A stretch of DNA of 64,000 nucleotides from Sorex araneus (GCF_027595985.1 NC_073307.1:121313678-121377677), one strand, 5' to 3'; positions 34,471 to 47,436 are shown, numbered from the stretch's first letter. Notes: a model not told the origin generated them from the sequence alone. Numbers and translations: made by a program.

Positions 34471-35493
34471 TCATGACATTTCTAGAGCCTCTTGAGGAGG
34501 GCAGTCTTCACTTCCATTTTCCTCAGGAATGTCCTGCAAAGCCCTCTGCAGAATTATTTTGAGTCTCCTTCCTTGCTGTTTTTTCTGTTTTCTAAATGAG
34601 CCAACAAAGAAGTAAACAATGGGATTGGCACTGCTATTGACACAGAAGAGTACTTCTGTAGGTAGGTGAAATCTAAAGCTGTGTATACCATATTCCACAT
34701 TGTTATCGAGGGTTTGAGGAACCAGCAGCTGCCCCAAGGTAGGCCACAGATGAAAAAGACCAGCACTGTGAGCCCAGTGATCACATACAGCCTGGTCAGC
34801 TTCCTCTTCCGGGAGCCACACAGCAATCTGGTCAGCAGCACCAGGCTGGATACTAATAGAAGCACAAAAGAGAAAACCAGCCATGTGGCAATGCTTAGAT
34901 CAGTTAGCTCACACAAATATTCATCATATATTCCACCTAGGCGGCAACAGAATGTCATTCTCAGGATGCTTAGGAGTAGGGACAGGGCCCAAAGAAGGGC
35001 ATATACAACAGCAGATAAGAATTTTGGACGATGGCTATAGTACCAGATGGGCTTTAGGACAGACAGGCAGCGCTCAGTGCTAATGGCAGTAATAATGCTC
35101 AGGCTTGCAATATAGGGATAGAGAAATTATGCAAAAAAATCAAAGAGTGTATCCATAAAAAAAGTGTATTCCTATAAAGAGTGATATAATGGACAATATC
35201 ATTCAGATGAAGAGAAAGACAAAATCTGCTGCTGCCAAGTTGAGGAGGTAGATGGAGAAAGCATTCCTCTGAATGTGGAAACTTAGGAGCCAGATCACAA
35301 TCATGTTTCCTGCCAACCCCACCAGGGCACCCATACATTCCAGAATCCTTGTGATCATGTAAGCCTTCTTGATTGTTTGTAGAAAGTTCACCCAGTCACT
35401 TTCATCCTGTGGTGTGCTTACTGTCACCCAGGTTGTCACAGTTGTATCCAGCCTCAGATATTCTCCAGTGGTGTTCCTGGGAACATAAAACAT
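34471..35493 (-). pseudogene. MRGPRX: MRGPRX-like receptor pseudogene, unit B
   Basis: Homologous to unit D along its whole length, but disrupted. The TM2 tryptophan codon after DFVFLFI is TGA (35203-35205). A frameshift follows before TM3 (about 35110-35190), and another lies between TM6 ([17 protein letters not shown]) and TM7 (about 34715). TM7 itself is well kept ([20 protein letters not shown]), as is the tail ([18 protein letters not shown]). The exon probably begins at 35476 after a 3' splice site. As in units A and D, the homologue of the unit C start codon is CTG. It has lost receptor function. Confidence 0.9.
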
Positions 35494-38160
35494 AGAGAAA
35501 AAGAGTTTTTATTATCACCACTGGTTCTCATGGATATATTGCTGCCCGTGATACATCCCATGAAGTGACATACATATTATAGAAGAGAGAAAATGAAATT
35601 GGGAGAGATTAAAATAGTTTAAAAAGGCCACACAGCTTTAGAGTCTTCTACTTGGATTCAATCTGATCTGATTAAATCCTGGAGTTTCTTTCTGAATTAC
35701 AACTCTTCACAAACAGGAAATATTCCAAGTGCCTGATTTTCACACTTCCTAGGCCATGCCACATTGCACAGTGTCAGGAGGAGACACTCCAGGGAAGGCT
35801 GTGAGGGACAGCAGCAGGACTCTTGAGCCCAGCAGATCTCTGTTCTGACCTGAGGTCTCCTCTCCAGGTCACCAACTCTGTATCCCTAGACAAAGGAAGG
35901 AATAAGACCCTGTTATGCCTGGTCTTTCAGCCCCTCATGTCAGCCCTCTGAAAACAGCAAGCTCTCTCTTCATGGGCTTTAGTATGTTCCAAATACCAAT
36001 CATTTGTAATGGATACATTGGGTATTTAGGAGAAGTTATTCAACAAATGCTTGAATAAAGAATTAGTGAGGGAGAAGTTTCAATACAAGGTAAAGTTTGA
36101 TCAAATGCAAAATATACATCAAATTCAATAGTCACCATATTAAAATGTATATAGTAGAATAAAAATAATTCTATTTTATTCTCCTGTGGAAAGCTTTCTC
36201 TTATTTCTTTGAGAGTATATTTTATACTTTCATAATAATTATTTATGGCCTCCATGGACTGTAAATCTAAAAGATTATAGTTGGATCATGGAAAGTTTAT
36301 GATGAGAATTAAAGTTTTCTTTTACCAATCATTTCAGTATGGATAAGGCCAGTTTGGCAAAGGGGAAGTCTGGTTGAATCAGTGACTTCATTATTTACTG
36401 AATTCTCTTCTATATAGAAGCATTGAGTGAGATGACAATTTGAGTTTTAAATAGGCATTTTTATAAAGGAATCCTACAGAAAGAAATGGGATATTGGAAA
36501 GTTGCTTTTACACTGAGTTGTTTGGGATTAGACTGCAGATGCTCATGTGAATTCCAACTTGGGAATAGATGGCAAGGCTATTTGAACAAGAGCTACTGAT
36601 TTAAAGATACTCGAGATAAAATCTCTCTGGATTTCTTTACAAAAAAAATTGATCTAAGAGTTAAAAACTGTGGTGACAGTACAAAGGTCACTGCAGTGAC
36701 AGTAAGAGAGATCTTACTGTGTAGAGGGTCTTTTTGGTGATGGGATAATGTCTGGTGACTGAAACATTACAGAAGATGTGGTGAGTAAGAAGCACTCCTA
36801 GATGTAGGAATTTCACCCTTCTACTCAATACTGAAGCATCTAAAATAATTAAAAACTAATCAAAGAGAATAGAGTATTAATTTATTGCCATAATTTTCAC
36901 TTAGAGAAAAAGAAGAAGTACCAAGTGTTTGATCTATAGGTCCCATGTTTCATGAAAACAATGGCTATGGTGCTCCTTGAATAGATTGTCAGAATCTTGT
37001 CCCTTAACAAGCCTGCAGACCCACTACACATTAGAATGAAGTATATCTGAGAAAAAGGCAAAGAAGGAAGCCATAAATTTTCATCAAAATCCCAGGAAGA
37101 ATATCACAGTTTGGTGTTTTGCTTTTGTTAGGTTAAACAATTATAGAAGATAAAGAGAATTAAAAAAAGTATGAAGGAAAAAAATGATGTGAGCAGAAGC
37201 AGATGATTCATGCGGTGGGACACTGAGTGGAGAGAAATAAACTAGAAGAAAACTGGGTGTTACTAGAAATCGTAGAAAAATAATCAAAATCTCGAGCCCT
37301 TTTCTGCTAAGAACAGATAATCATTTCCCCGCACAGGGGAAGATTCACATGGTATGAGGCCTCCCAGTTCAAAGAGTTTTCATTCCTCCAGAATTGAAAG
37401 GACTGAATTAACCATGAAGTGTCTCTTGGTTCTGCCAATCATGGTGGCCTGTGAGGAGATGGAGTAAAACCAAAGAACGTTCCTCTCCATCGGGCACCTG
37501 TGCTTTTTATTCATGATGCTGAATGGTAGAAGAAGTTACAATTAGTGCCTGTCTATTCCAAATGTAATTAAAAATATATAATCTTCTGTTCTTATCATCA
37601 AACCCCATTTGGTATAGATATATCCTATACTTACTCTTCATCCATATGAGTGAGGTTATTCCCTATCTATTTCACTGAAAATAAGAATCATTCACTTTAT
37701 TAACATTGAGCAGGTAACAAAGAAAGTACATTGATTTATAAAGTATGTTGGACACTTTGGCCTTTAACCAATCTGTATGTAATTTAAATCATTAAAAACT
37801 AGTGTAAAAGACAATGAGAATGTTAAGTGAATACTATCATTTTTGTATAGAGAAAAGAAAATGGAAGCACAAAGGGTTTGAGTGCTAGGTACCTGATTCC
37901 ATGCATACAATTGGTGTAGTGTTATTCTGAATATCTTGCTCTGAGTTAGTTGCTTTTAGTTTATCCACTTGTAGAGCGGAATGGCACCTACTTAAAGAGA
38001 AGGGAGAGAAAGATGCCAGTAACTCTTCTACAGATCCCAGGAGGAATAAATTGATTTGGGATTTTTTTGTATAGCCTGGATTATACTATTTCAAATGTTA
38101 AAGATACTTTGTAAAAAAATAATGAGAAAGAGTTTAACATTTAAAATAATTTAAAAAAAT
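35494..38160. other. Duplicated 5' flank of receptor unit B
   Basis: It aligns with 234-2690 (unit A), 47462-49398 (unit C; for example GAAAATGGAAGCACAAAGGG at 37858 and 49100) and 61602-64000 (unit D). No exon is evident. Confidence 0.7.
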
Positions 38161-38164
38161 TTTG

Positions 38165-38195
38165 GTTTGATAATAGTGTAACACTATTATCAAAC
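38165..38195. repeat. Perfect palindrome at a SINE 5' junction
   Basis: Fifteen-base arms (GTTTGATAATAGTGT and its exact reverse complement) around a single A. The left arm is the target sequence, the right arm an inverted copy lying just before the SINE at 38210. Confidence 0.9.
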
Positions 38196-38209
38196 AAAAA
38201 AATGGGTGA

Positions 38210-38452
38210 GGGGCTAGATCTATAGCACAGTGGTAGGGTGTTTGCCTTGCACGCAGTCGACCCGGCTTCGATTCCTCCATCCCTCTCAGAGAGCCCCTGT
38301 AAGCTACTGAGAGTATCCTGCCTGCATAGCAGAGCCTGGAAAGCTACCATGGCATATTCGATATGCCAAAAACAGTAAAACATGTCTCACAATGGAAACG
38401 TTACTGGTGCCCTTTAGAGAAAATTGGTGAACAACGGGAAGACAGTACTACA
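38210..38452 (+). repeat. RTE-tailed SINE with TSD
   Basis: tRNA-like head (GGGGCTAGATCTATAGCACAG), body GATATGCCAAAAACAGTAAA, and tail AACGTTACTGGTGCCC then AACAACGGGAAGACAGTA. The TSD GATAATAGTGT occurs at 38169 and again right after the element. The unit C paralogue (50820-50835) is empty. Confidence 0.88.
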
Positions 38453-38459
38453 GATAATA

Positions 38460-39590
38460 GTGTTACTGTCAGGTTTGATGTATAAAACATTCCAGCACCA
38501 CACATGCACTGTGGTTTCATTCCCCCCATCATTGTCCCAGTGTCCCAACCCCTCCAGATTTTTCCTTTCTTAACTCCTCAGCTTGACACGATTTTTTTTC
38601 TAAAGTGAAATTCTTAGTTTCTTTTGGCCTTTCGCATTTGTTATTCCCTGCAATATTTCTTTAAATGATACAGATTCACTTACTCCTAACTTCACTTACT
38701 GTAAGATCCAGCCACATAGCAAGCAATGAGTTGGATGTTATTTGAAGCTTCCAAGAGCAATGGTCAAAGACTCAAGTCCCTTGCTGCTTGGAAAGACTAC
38801 CTTTGCTCTACCGAGCAGAAGACTAGAATAGTAGCAGGACAATCTTCTGTCCTACCCCCACAGTGAAAGGAAGACTCATTTTCCTAGAGATAATGAATAA
38901 ACCATCAAATATTTCTTGTTTCTTGCAGTCGTGGTGGACAGATGAGAGGAGATAAAGTACAAACATATTTCCATCAATCAGGACGCATGTCCTATTCATT
39001 CATGTCACTGAACACAAATGTCCATTGTGATCAGTGCTCGTCTTTTTTGCCTTTTGACAAAAGCCTTAGAATCCTGAAACTTCCTTGTGCCTGTTGTGGT
39101 TTATAATATGCTTATTATTATAATCTCCTCATGTAGCACTTTTTACTTTTATTTTTTATTATAATAGCCTTATTAACACAGAAGAAGATAAATTAAAGAG
39201 AAAAAATGACTTGGGATCTGGGTAGATCAACAAAGGGCCTGAACCAGGAGCCACGCCTAAGGAATTCCAGTTTTCTGCCACCTCATTTATGAGAGGAGTT
39301 TCCATCAAAATAAAAGTATATCTCTATATGGGCCAGTTCCTAGGAAGAATCAGGGTTATAGAGGCGTCAGTTACCCAGTCTTTCCATTATCCACAGAAAT
39401 ATTATCGAGGGTCTGGGAGCGAGGCTGCCTGATTCTGGATGGTACCAAGCAGTTGGACCCGAATCATGGTTAGGCACCTGCTTTGAGCAGGGCAGAAGTA
39501 GGGCACCAATTCCTCATCTTCTGCCTTTCTTTGCTTGCCCTGGCTGGTTGCTAAATGTCACAGAGGACCACAGTGTTAACACAATTATTA
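38460..39590. other. Duplicated non-coding block shared with unit C
   Basis: It aligns with 50835-51590: TTACTGTCAGGTTT, TGATCAGTGCTCGTCTTTTT against TGATAAGTTCTTGTCTTTTT, and GCCTGATTCT.GATGGTACC. No ORF. Confidence 0.7.
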
Positions 39591-39599
39591 TTATTATTA

Positions 39600-39850
39600 T
39601 TGTTAAATTAAAAAATTATTGAATCACCATGAGATACAGTTACAAACTTGCATGAAATACAAACTTGTATTTCATTCGAACAATGCACAAGCAACCATCC
39701 CTCCACCAGTGCTCATTTTTCACCACCATTGTTTCCAATGTCCCACTCTCCACCCCCACCCTACCCCACTCCCTGCCTCTGTGACAGGTACATTCTTTCT
39801 TACATTCTCTCTAATTTTGGGCAGAGCTCAATTATTTTTAAAAGATGAAT
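39600..39850 (-). repeat. 5'-truncated L1-type 3' end
   Basis: Minus-strand TGGTGATTCAATAATTTTTT at the tail, then GAGCACTGGTGGAGGGATGG and a GT/G-rich tract. The (TTA)n at 39585 is its decayed tail. Confidence 0.6.
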
Positions 39851-42430
39851 ACACAAAAATGGGAGAGGCATCAGGTCTTTAGACTCATCAGTTTTACTAA
39901 TTGAGGTTCATTTTAACAACTTTGGCTATTGTTTTTTCCAAGTTCAAAATCATGAACACAGTATCATTATAAAATTAAATATCTATAAATGATTAAAAAT
40001 ACCACCATCTTTTTGAATAAAAATCACATTATACTGTCAATAATGTATCATTGAGAAATCATTCCAAAGAAGTTATACAGATGGAGATATGAGAAGAAAG
40101 AAATCGAAGAAACCAATTTGATGGAATCTAGTGAATAAGAGATCCATCACCCAGATAATGTCCCAGACAGTAACTTCTGTGAACATGCTAAAGAAGACAG
40201 AATCTTCTGCCTTTATCAACAAATCCCATTTGCATTTTCTACAATGATTATGTACCCAGGAGGAAATACCACTATGTCTTGGAGATGGATTCCCATTTTC
40301 TCTGACTCTGCTACATACAGAAAAATGAGACATGAAAAAATTGTGACGATAGCAATTTGCAATACTTTCTGCCTGCCTGCTGTGATTTTGAAGCGACACA
40401 GGTTGGCAATGAGCAATGCTAACACTCTACCTACTGTTCCATATCACTGGTCCCTGACTTTGAGTCTTATCTTGCTTCACTCCTGTGGATCCCAGTTTGA
40501 GATTCATGGATGTGCCTTAGGACAAAAACACAGAAGTGGCTTTGGAAATGAGCTTGATAAGCTCATCTCCTTTTGTTCTTCCTTTAGGTGGCAAGCTGAG
40601 ACCTGTTGAGAGGAAGTGTCTAAAGAGATTCACCTTTGTTTTGAAGGTTCTCTGCCCCAGACAACCCCTCAGAAGGAATGAAAGTTGGTGAGAAGGGAAG
40701 TTTATCAAGTTTCCTTGGAGCTCCTATGTGTTCCTGTTCAGAGACCTGATGTCAAATGAGAGCGCAATCTATTTGGTGTCCTGACAACTCTGGGGATGTG
40801 TCTCAACATGAGATCTAACCTTTATCTCACCTTGTACATCCCCACCCGCATGAAGTACACTTCCCTCCTAGTGGTTTTTGTGGATTCTGTCACTGACAGC
40901 TGTGTGCCTGAGCAACAGTGTAAAGCAATGTGAGTTGTCTCTGTGAAGATTTATAATGAGGAATAAAGTATACATTCCTTATCTGAGATCATATTCTATC
41001 TGACTCATTTAAATTTTGCATTATCACTGCAATATGTCATGTATTTTCTTTATAAATTTCCCTTTATTTCTTCACAGAAGTTTGTCAACTCATATAATCA
41101 ATTGATCCTATTTCCAAAAGCTGCAATTTGTTTCACTTTTGCATCCAAATTCTTTTGTTATGATTACTGATTTAAATAACATGTATACATCTTTTTGTTT
41201 TACAGTTCAAAGTGGGGAATAATTTTTCTTCATATATAAGATCTTAGAGTATGGCAGAACATTTAGAATTTTTCAGAAATTGAATTTAATTAAGTTTTAG
41301 ATATTATACTAATTCTCTTCAGGAAAGTTGAATTATGCAAAATTAACCTACTATGGACACACAAATGGTGCAAAATCACAATTTGTTACGACTTAAATGT
41401 AAATTGTAATTACTCACAATTGTATATTTTCCCCAAAGAAAAAAAGTGTAAAACATTTCATTCACAGCTGTGGTAACAATCTGGGATGAGACAGTCTCAG
41501 ACTTATTGATGTTAGTGAAATTTGACAGAATCGGCATTTACAGCCATTTAAAATATGTAATTGCATATAAATGTCATACACTTTCCTCTCAGTTTCTTAT
41601 GTATTAGTTTATTTACAAAGATATTTGTTTATGTGACAAATACAAAATTTACACATGGAGAATTATTTATAGTATTATCACCAGAAGTCAATGTGTCCAA
41701 CACACTGAATAAAACACAATGTACATGAATAATCAATTCCTATGCAGTTGTATAAAAATAGCAATTTATTCATTTGAATGTTTTTTTCAGTTAACACTAT
41801 TTTTTATTAGGATTATTGTTAGTGGAAGTTTCTATGGTTTGTTACTAGAGAAGTTTCTCTGATCATGTAGACCTCTGAAACCACAAGGAAGAGCCAGAGT
41901 ATTCTCTTCTGAGCATGAAGCCAAATCTAGATGTTGCTTCTGTAACTGCCTTTTACTGCTGATAATCATTCCTCTCTTCTTTTGGAAGAATGAGATTGTG
42001 AGGATATAGTCTGACTGGTTTTATGGAAAAGAAATGCTATAGTTTGTTAAAAGTGTATGAATCATACACACAAGCAATTGATAACCAAAGATCTAAAAAT
42101 CTCATAAAACTTAATATCAAAAAGACATTGAGCCAATCCTCAAATGGAATAGTTGAATTGACTTCTTCAAAGAAGAATGAAAATTTTCAAGGAAACTGAA
42201 AATAGTTTTGTCAGTTTCTTTTTTAGATGAAAAGCTAAAATTTTTGTTTGCACTATGTAGTTCTGAAAGCAAGAAGAATAAAGAGGATATATCGTAAACC
42301 TTGACTTCAGGATATAGTACAAAAGTAGTAACTAAAACAATGGTTTTGGAACCAGAACCCCAACACAGAACAGTGGGTAAAAATTAAAACCCAGAAATAT
42401 GTCTATACATATATGTGAGCAACTAGCAAT
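39851..42430. other. Long AT-rich interval without gene
   Basis: Both strands contain only short frames without motifs. No dispersed repeat recognisable from other copies in the window was found. Confidence 0.45.
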
Positions 42431-43176
42431 TATCTTATATTATATTTCAAAGGTTTTACAGTAATACAGTACACATATTTACTCTTAGCTGTTTTAGGCA
42501 TTCAGTGTTTCAATGCAATGCTACCAGCAGTTTGACTTTCCTCCAGTGATGTCCAATAGGTTCACTTGAAACTGCTTGTCTGCCTTTTTGACAGGCACAT
42601 TTCTACATTTATTGTTAACCTTTAGTTTATATTTCTTGCTTATACTGTTGTTGACTCTCTAGTATAGATATATACATATATTCCATCTCTACACTATATT
42701 GTGATAAAGGTCCCTGAATCTGATGTCTGTTACCTCCTCTTCCTCTAGACTTATCCCCTTCATTTCTTTCCTTTCCTGTCTTTCTCATTTCTGTATTCAG
42801 TGGTCAAGGGTAGTCTGGGTAGCCCTGCGGTGAGACAGGGCATTCCCTCCTCCTGTTATGCTTCTATAGACCACAGATCAGTGATACAACCTGGTACTTG
42901 TCTTTCTTGTGACTCACTTTAATTACATGATATTCTCCAGTTCTATCCAATTCCAACAAGATGAGTGATTTCTTCAGTCTTTGCAGCTGCATTGTGTAAG
43001 TTGTGTAACATTTTTCATTATTTTTCATCGGATACTGCACATATGGGTTGATTCCACATTCTAAATATTGTATTGAGTGTTGCTATGAATAATGGTGAGC
43101 ATATATCCTCTTGAATGAATGTTTTTTTTTTCCTGGGATAGATACCACAATGTGGAATTGTTGGATCCTAAGTGTC

Positions 43177-43181
<5 letters not shown>

Positions 43182-43221
<40 letters not shown>
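43182..43221. repeat. (CT)n microsatellite
   Basis: About 20 uninterrupted CT units. It lies beside a minus-strand SINE. Confidence 0.95.
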
Positions 43222-43223
<2 letters not shown>

Positions 43224-43382
43224 TTGTTTTGGTTCAAACAAAATTGTTTTCATGTCTTACGCTTGGTTCTGTTCTGAGGGATCACTCCTAGAGGGTTTTG
43301 GGAACCATATGAGGTGCCAGGGATCAAACCCTAACTGGTCTCCTGCCAGGCAATGACTTTACCCACTGTACATTTATCTACT
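43222..43382 (-). repeat. Degenerate A-tail-type SINE
   Basis: Plus-strand words ATCACTCCTAGAGG, GGGAACCATATGAGGTGCCA and GGATCAAACCC are the reverse complement of the SINE body and B-box. The A-tail end is toward 43222. Confidence 0.55.
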
Positions 43383-44149
43383 CTCTATATTTATTTCTCA
43401 GAAAAACTTCAATACTGGCTTTCTTAAGGATAGAACTAGTTGAGCCAGCCTTGGATAAGAGTTTCTTTTGCAAGCATACCCACCACCATAGACAGTTTCC
43501 AGTTATGTTTTTTTTTTGATGTGTGCTAGTCAAAATAGTCTCAAATTTTATCACATTGTCATCTTCATATATATTTCCCTGATAGTAAGTGGTGAGAACC
43601 ATTATTTCATGTGTCTATTGGCCATCTATCTATCTCCTTCAGAAAAGTGCCTGACCATTTTCTCTCCCCATTTTTGTATACGACTTTTGTATAATTTTCT
43701 GCTGTTAACCTTTGTGCTTTGTGTATCTGTTAGGAATTACTTCTCTGATATTTTGAATGCAAATATTTTCTCCTTTTCTGTTGATATCTTTTTGTTTTAG
43801 CCCATGTGCAGAAATGTGTGCAGAAATCTTTGGCTTTGATGAGTTTCCATTAGTTTATTTTTGTTTCTGTTTTCTTGACTGCTTATTTCATAAGAAATGA
43901 TGTTCAATGCAAGAGACAAACTCATAGGTAAATAGTAACTCTAGATCACTGACACCATGTGTACATGTAACAAACAGATATAGAGCTACATACTACATAT
44001 AAAACTACATTCCTCTAGAAAACATATTGGAAGTTACTCCTAGAGTTACATATGCAATGTATTAACCAGATTCCCCTTCTGATTATTTATCTTTGAGAAA
44101 TACAAATATGTCCCCCAAACAGTCAAGGAATAATAATTGAAAATTTATT

Positions 44150-45995
44150 GTTGAAATTGGTGCCACCAACAGGTCAATCTTTACCTGTGCTGCGAGTGCA
44201 TCAGCAGCTTGATTGTGCCTTCAGGCTTCCTGATATCGCAAAATTGCTGCTGTTCCTTTGGCCAGGCCCCAACAACTTGGGAACAAGTTTATCAAGCAAT
44301 TAAATGGCCAAAAGTTAGATGTGTGGCAGCCACACCCACAAACCACCTCTGGCTCAGCTATACAAGCTCAACCCTCTAAGCTCTACTGCTTGCCTTTCTT
44401 CAGAGACCCCTTAATAAATCTCTTAATAAATTTCTTAATAAAGAAATCAAAAGCTGCAGTTAAGCTCAGACCCATTCATGGCTGAACAGACCAGAATAAA
44501 TTGGATGGGGCAGGTTGGCCTGTGCCTGCCCAAGCAGAATCCCCAGCAGCCACTTGATTCCACAATCCAAAATTGCTGTCATACCCAAAGTCGGACTCCA
44601 CTATCTCAGGATGGACTTCACCAAGATATAATCTGCTGAAAATTTTGTAACTTGGATCTTAGTGCACCAACAAGTCCTGGCCCAGAGTTACAGAGGCAAG
44701 TCCCGGAAGACATTACAGTGCCAGAGATCTCTCTGGACCCAATACCGAACCAATATCACCAGGGCTCCCCAGATGGAGCAGGTGCAAACTCCCCACCTAC
44801 TCCAGATGGAATACCATTGATCAGAACTTACACAAGCAAGGCCCATGTATGTGGGTTCCAGGACTAAATCTCTAGGATGCTTGGCAGCAGAGGACCTGGG
44901 CTGTCTCTCCCCGGGTCCCCATTCCCCCAGAAGACTGGCTCTCAGCCCACTATTTGCCTCCAGATGCCATCTTAGCACACCAACATCCTGGCCCAGAAAC
45001 ACAGAAGTGAGTACCAGAAGACACCACAGCATTGGAGATCTCTCCAGGCCCCATACGGAGCCAATATCACCGGGATATCCCAGATAAAGCAGGTGCAGCC
45101 TCCCCAACTACACCAGATGGAATACCGGTGACCGAGAAATTCCACAAACAAGGTCCAGGTATACGGGTTCCAGTACTAAATCTCAAGGCCACATGGTTGC
45201 AGAGGACACAGGCTGTCCATCCTTGGGTCCCTGCTTGCCCAGAGGACTGGCTGTCACTCCCACAATTTGCCTCTGGGCATCCTCTTAGCACACCAACAGC
45301 CGTGGCCGAGAGACACAGCAGAGAGTTGTAGAAGACACCACAGCACCAGATATCTCTCCGGGTCCCATACTAAGTCAATATCACTGGGGAACCCTAGATG
45401 GAGCAGATGCAGTTTCCTCACCTACTTCAGGTAGAATCCCAGTGACTAACAGCTTCCACAAGCAAGGCCCAGGTATGTGGGTTCCAGTACTAAATCTCCA
45501 GGCCACATGGTAGCAGAGAACCTGGACTGTCCCTCCCTGGGTCCCTGTCCACCCAGAAGTTTGGATGTTATGTCCACAATTTGCCTCCAGACTCTATCTT
45601 ATTGCACCAACAGCCCTGACCCAGAGACCCCCCAATTCAATCCCAAAATGGATTAGTGTCATACAGAGATGTCTCTGGAACCCAACCATTTACAATCTAG
45701 AAATTTACATTTACAATTGTGGCTGTGTGAGATCTTATGTTATTCAAAAAGAGTTATGGAAATTATATTATCTAGCATCTGCCCCTGGCAGGCACGCTTG
45801 AATGGTGGTTGGGAAATTCGAGCAAAACAAAATGCCCAAAATTAGAGAGAGAATATTGGGGAAGTTGTCTGCCATAGAAGCAAGGTGAGGACTGGGATGA
45901 GTTGGGGGGGAGGTGATACTTGGGACATCAGTGGTGGAAAATGTGAAGTAGTTGAGGGATGGGTGTTTCATCATTGTGTGGCTGAATTGTATACT
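44150..45995 (+). mobile_element. Composite retroposon, family 2, with 313-bp tandem repeats
   Basis: Three parts: a ~460-bp 5' domain (44190-44650) shared with 8235-8720; tandem repeats (44658-45650); and an L1-type 3' end (45820-45995: G-rich tract, TGGTGGAAAATG, GAGGGATGGGTGTTTCATCATTG). No long coding frame is supported. The frames of 75-140 codons here follow the repeat and have no family motif. Boundaries are approximate. Confidence 0.6.
44658..45650 (+). repeat. Tandem repeat, ~313-bp unit, three copies plus a partial fourth
   Basis: Units begin CTTAGTGCACCAACA at 44658, CTTAGCACACCAACA at 44971, CTTAGCACACCAACA at 45284 and CTTATTGCACCAACA at 45598, so spacing is 313, 313 and 314. 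Internal landmarks recur in phase: ACARGCAAGGCCC, GTRTGGGTTCCAG, CTGGGCTGTC and GGACTGGCT. Confidence 0.9.
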
Positions 45996-46437
45996 TTTTT
46001 ATTCTGTTGTCTTGAGTACTAATTTATAAGAATTAGTATTTGGTTCAAGAGAGCAATTCATGGAGAGATAGTAACTCCAATCACTGACACCACACAGTAG
46101 ATGTATAAAACAGATATAGAAACACCCATCTAGAAAACTCTTTGGAAATTATTTCTAGAGTTTCACATGTAACTTCTTTCATATTATCCAGATTTATTTT
46201 CTGATTATTGCATGTTAGAAACACAAACATGTCCTGAAAACATAAAAGATTAATGCTAATAGTAAATGCATTCTGTGTGAACACTATACAAAAATACAAA
46301 AATAGCCTTTTAACCTATGCATATAAAGCATGAAAATAAATTGTGGTTCATTTATACTATTTGGCTTTAAAAGACAAATACAATATCTGAAACACAATGA
46401 CAAAATTTCTGAAAACTATGCCTACATTGTGATTGAG

Positions 46438-47436
46438 TTAGACCTCATGATTATTTCCTGACATCTCCAGAGTCTCCTGAGGAGGGCTGCCTTGGCTTCC
46501 ATCCTCCTCAGGAACATCCTGCAAAGCTCTGTGCAGAATTAATTTGAGCCTCCTTCTTTGTTGTCTTTGCTGGTGCCTATAAGATCCAACAAAGAAGTAA
46601 ATGATGGGATTGGCACAGCTATTGACAGAGGCTAATACTTCTGTCACTATAGTTAGGTTTAAGAGGTGCGTAGTAGAATAAGTTGACATCCAGACTAAGA
46701 GAAAATGATAGATTCCCCAGGGCAGTCCACAGAGGAGGAAGACCAGTACTGTGATCCCAATGGTCACATTCAGTCTCATCAGCTTCAATTTCTGGGAGCC
46801 ACAGAGCAATCTGGTCAGCAGCACCAGGCTGGATCCAAATAGAATCACAAAGGAGAAAAGAAGCCATGTGGAAATACTTAAATTAATTAGCCTACACAAA
46901 GCTTCCTCAGGATAACCAGATAATAAGTCACAGAAGCTCATTCTCAGGATCGTCAGAAGCAGGGACAGTGCCCAGAGCAGGCCACACACGACAGATGATA
47001 TGTGTTTTGGGCAGTCACAATGATACCAGATGGGCTTTAGGACAGACAGGCAGCGCTCAGTGCTAATGGCAGTGAGAATGCTCAGGCCTGCAATCTATGG
47101 AAAGACAAACATTATATGAAAAATGTGGAAAATTAAGATGACGTATACTTTGATATCTCTGACCAAACTCATTATGGAGAATACCATGTAGGTGGATAGA
47201 CAGACAAAATCAGCTCCTGCCAAGTTGAGGATGTAGACAGAGAAATCATTCCTCTGCATGCAGAAAGCCAGGAGCCAGAGCACCACAGCATTTCCTGCCA
47301 GCCCCACCAGGGAAATGATGAATTCCAGAATGCCTGAGATCAGCAAAGCCAGGTCAGGTGGTCTGTCAAAGTCCTCCCAGTCACTTGCATACTGCGGTGT
47401 ACTTTCAGTCATCCAAGCTGTGGCAGTTACATCCAT
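46438..47436 (-). pseudogene. MRGPRX: MRGPRX-like receptor, unit C, one nonsense codon
   Basis: A single frame of 333 codons reading [17 protein letters not shown]1 with [18 protein letters not shown]2 [13 protein letters not shown]3 ending [19 protein letters not shown]6 VFLLCGLPWGIYHFLL, TM7 SCANPIIYFFVGSYR and tail LILHRALQDVPEEDGSQG. It is broken only by TAG at 47095-47097 (codon 114), where the other copies have tyrosine before TM3. There are no frameshifts. A consensus 3' splice site ends at 47462, so the ATG lies 25 bases into the exon, and this is the only copy with ATG at that place. It is either a recent or polymorphic pseudogene or a base error. Confidence 0.85.

Larger units (their letters stand above)
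42430..43880 (-). repeat. Old L1 ORF2/3' remnant on the minus strand, interrupted by SINE and (CT)n
   Basis: Decayed counterparts of the younger L1 at 30780-31430: TGCTATGAATAATGGTGAGC near 43080, TTTTTGATGTGTGCTAGTC near 43510, TGAATGCAAATATTTTCTCC near 43755. The beginning (42430-42600) aligns with 29800-29950 and 57050-57200. Confidence 0.5.

Noticed and set aside
43182-43221. Regularly spaced short repeats as a CRISPR-like array
   Set aside because: It is a simple (CT)n tract in a mammalian genome. No array with spacers exists in the window.
44652-45331. Frames of 70-139 codons in the 313-bp repeats
   Set aside because: They follow the repeat period and lack motifs, and related copies are interrupted.
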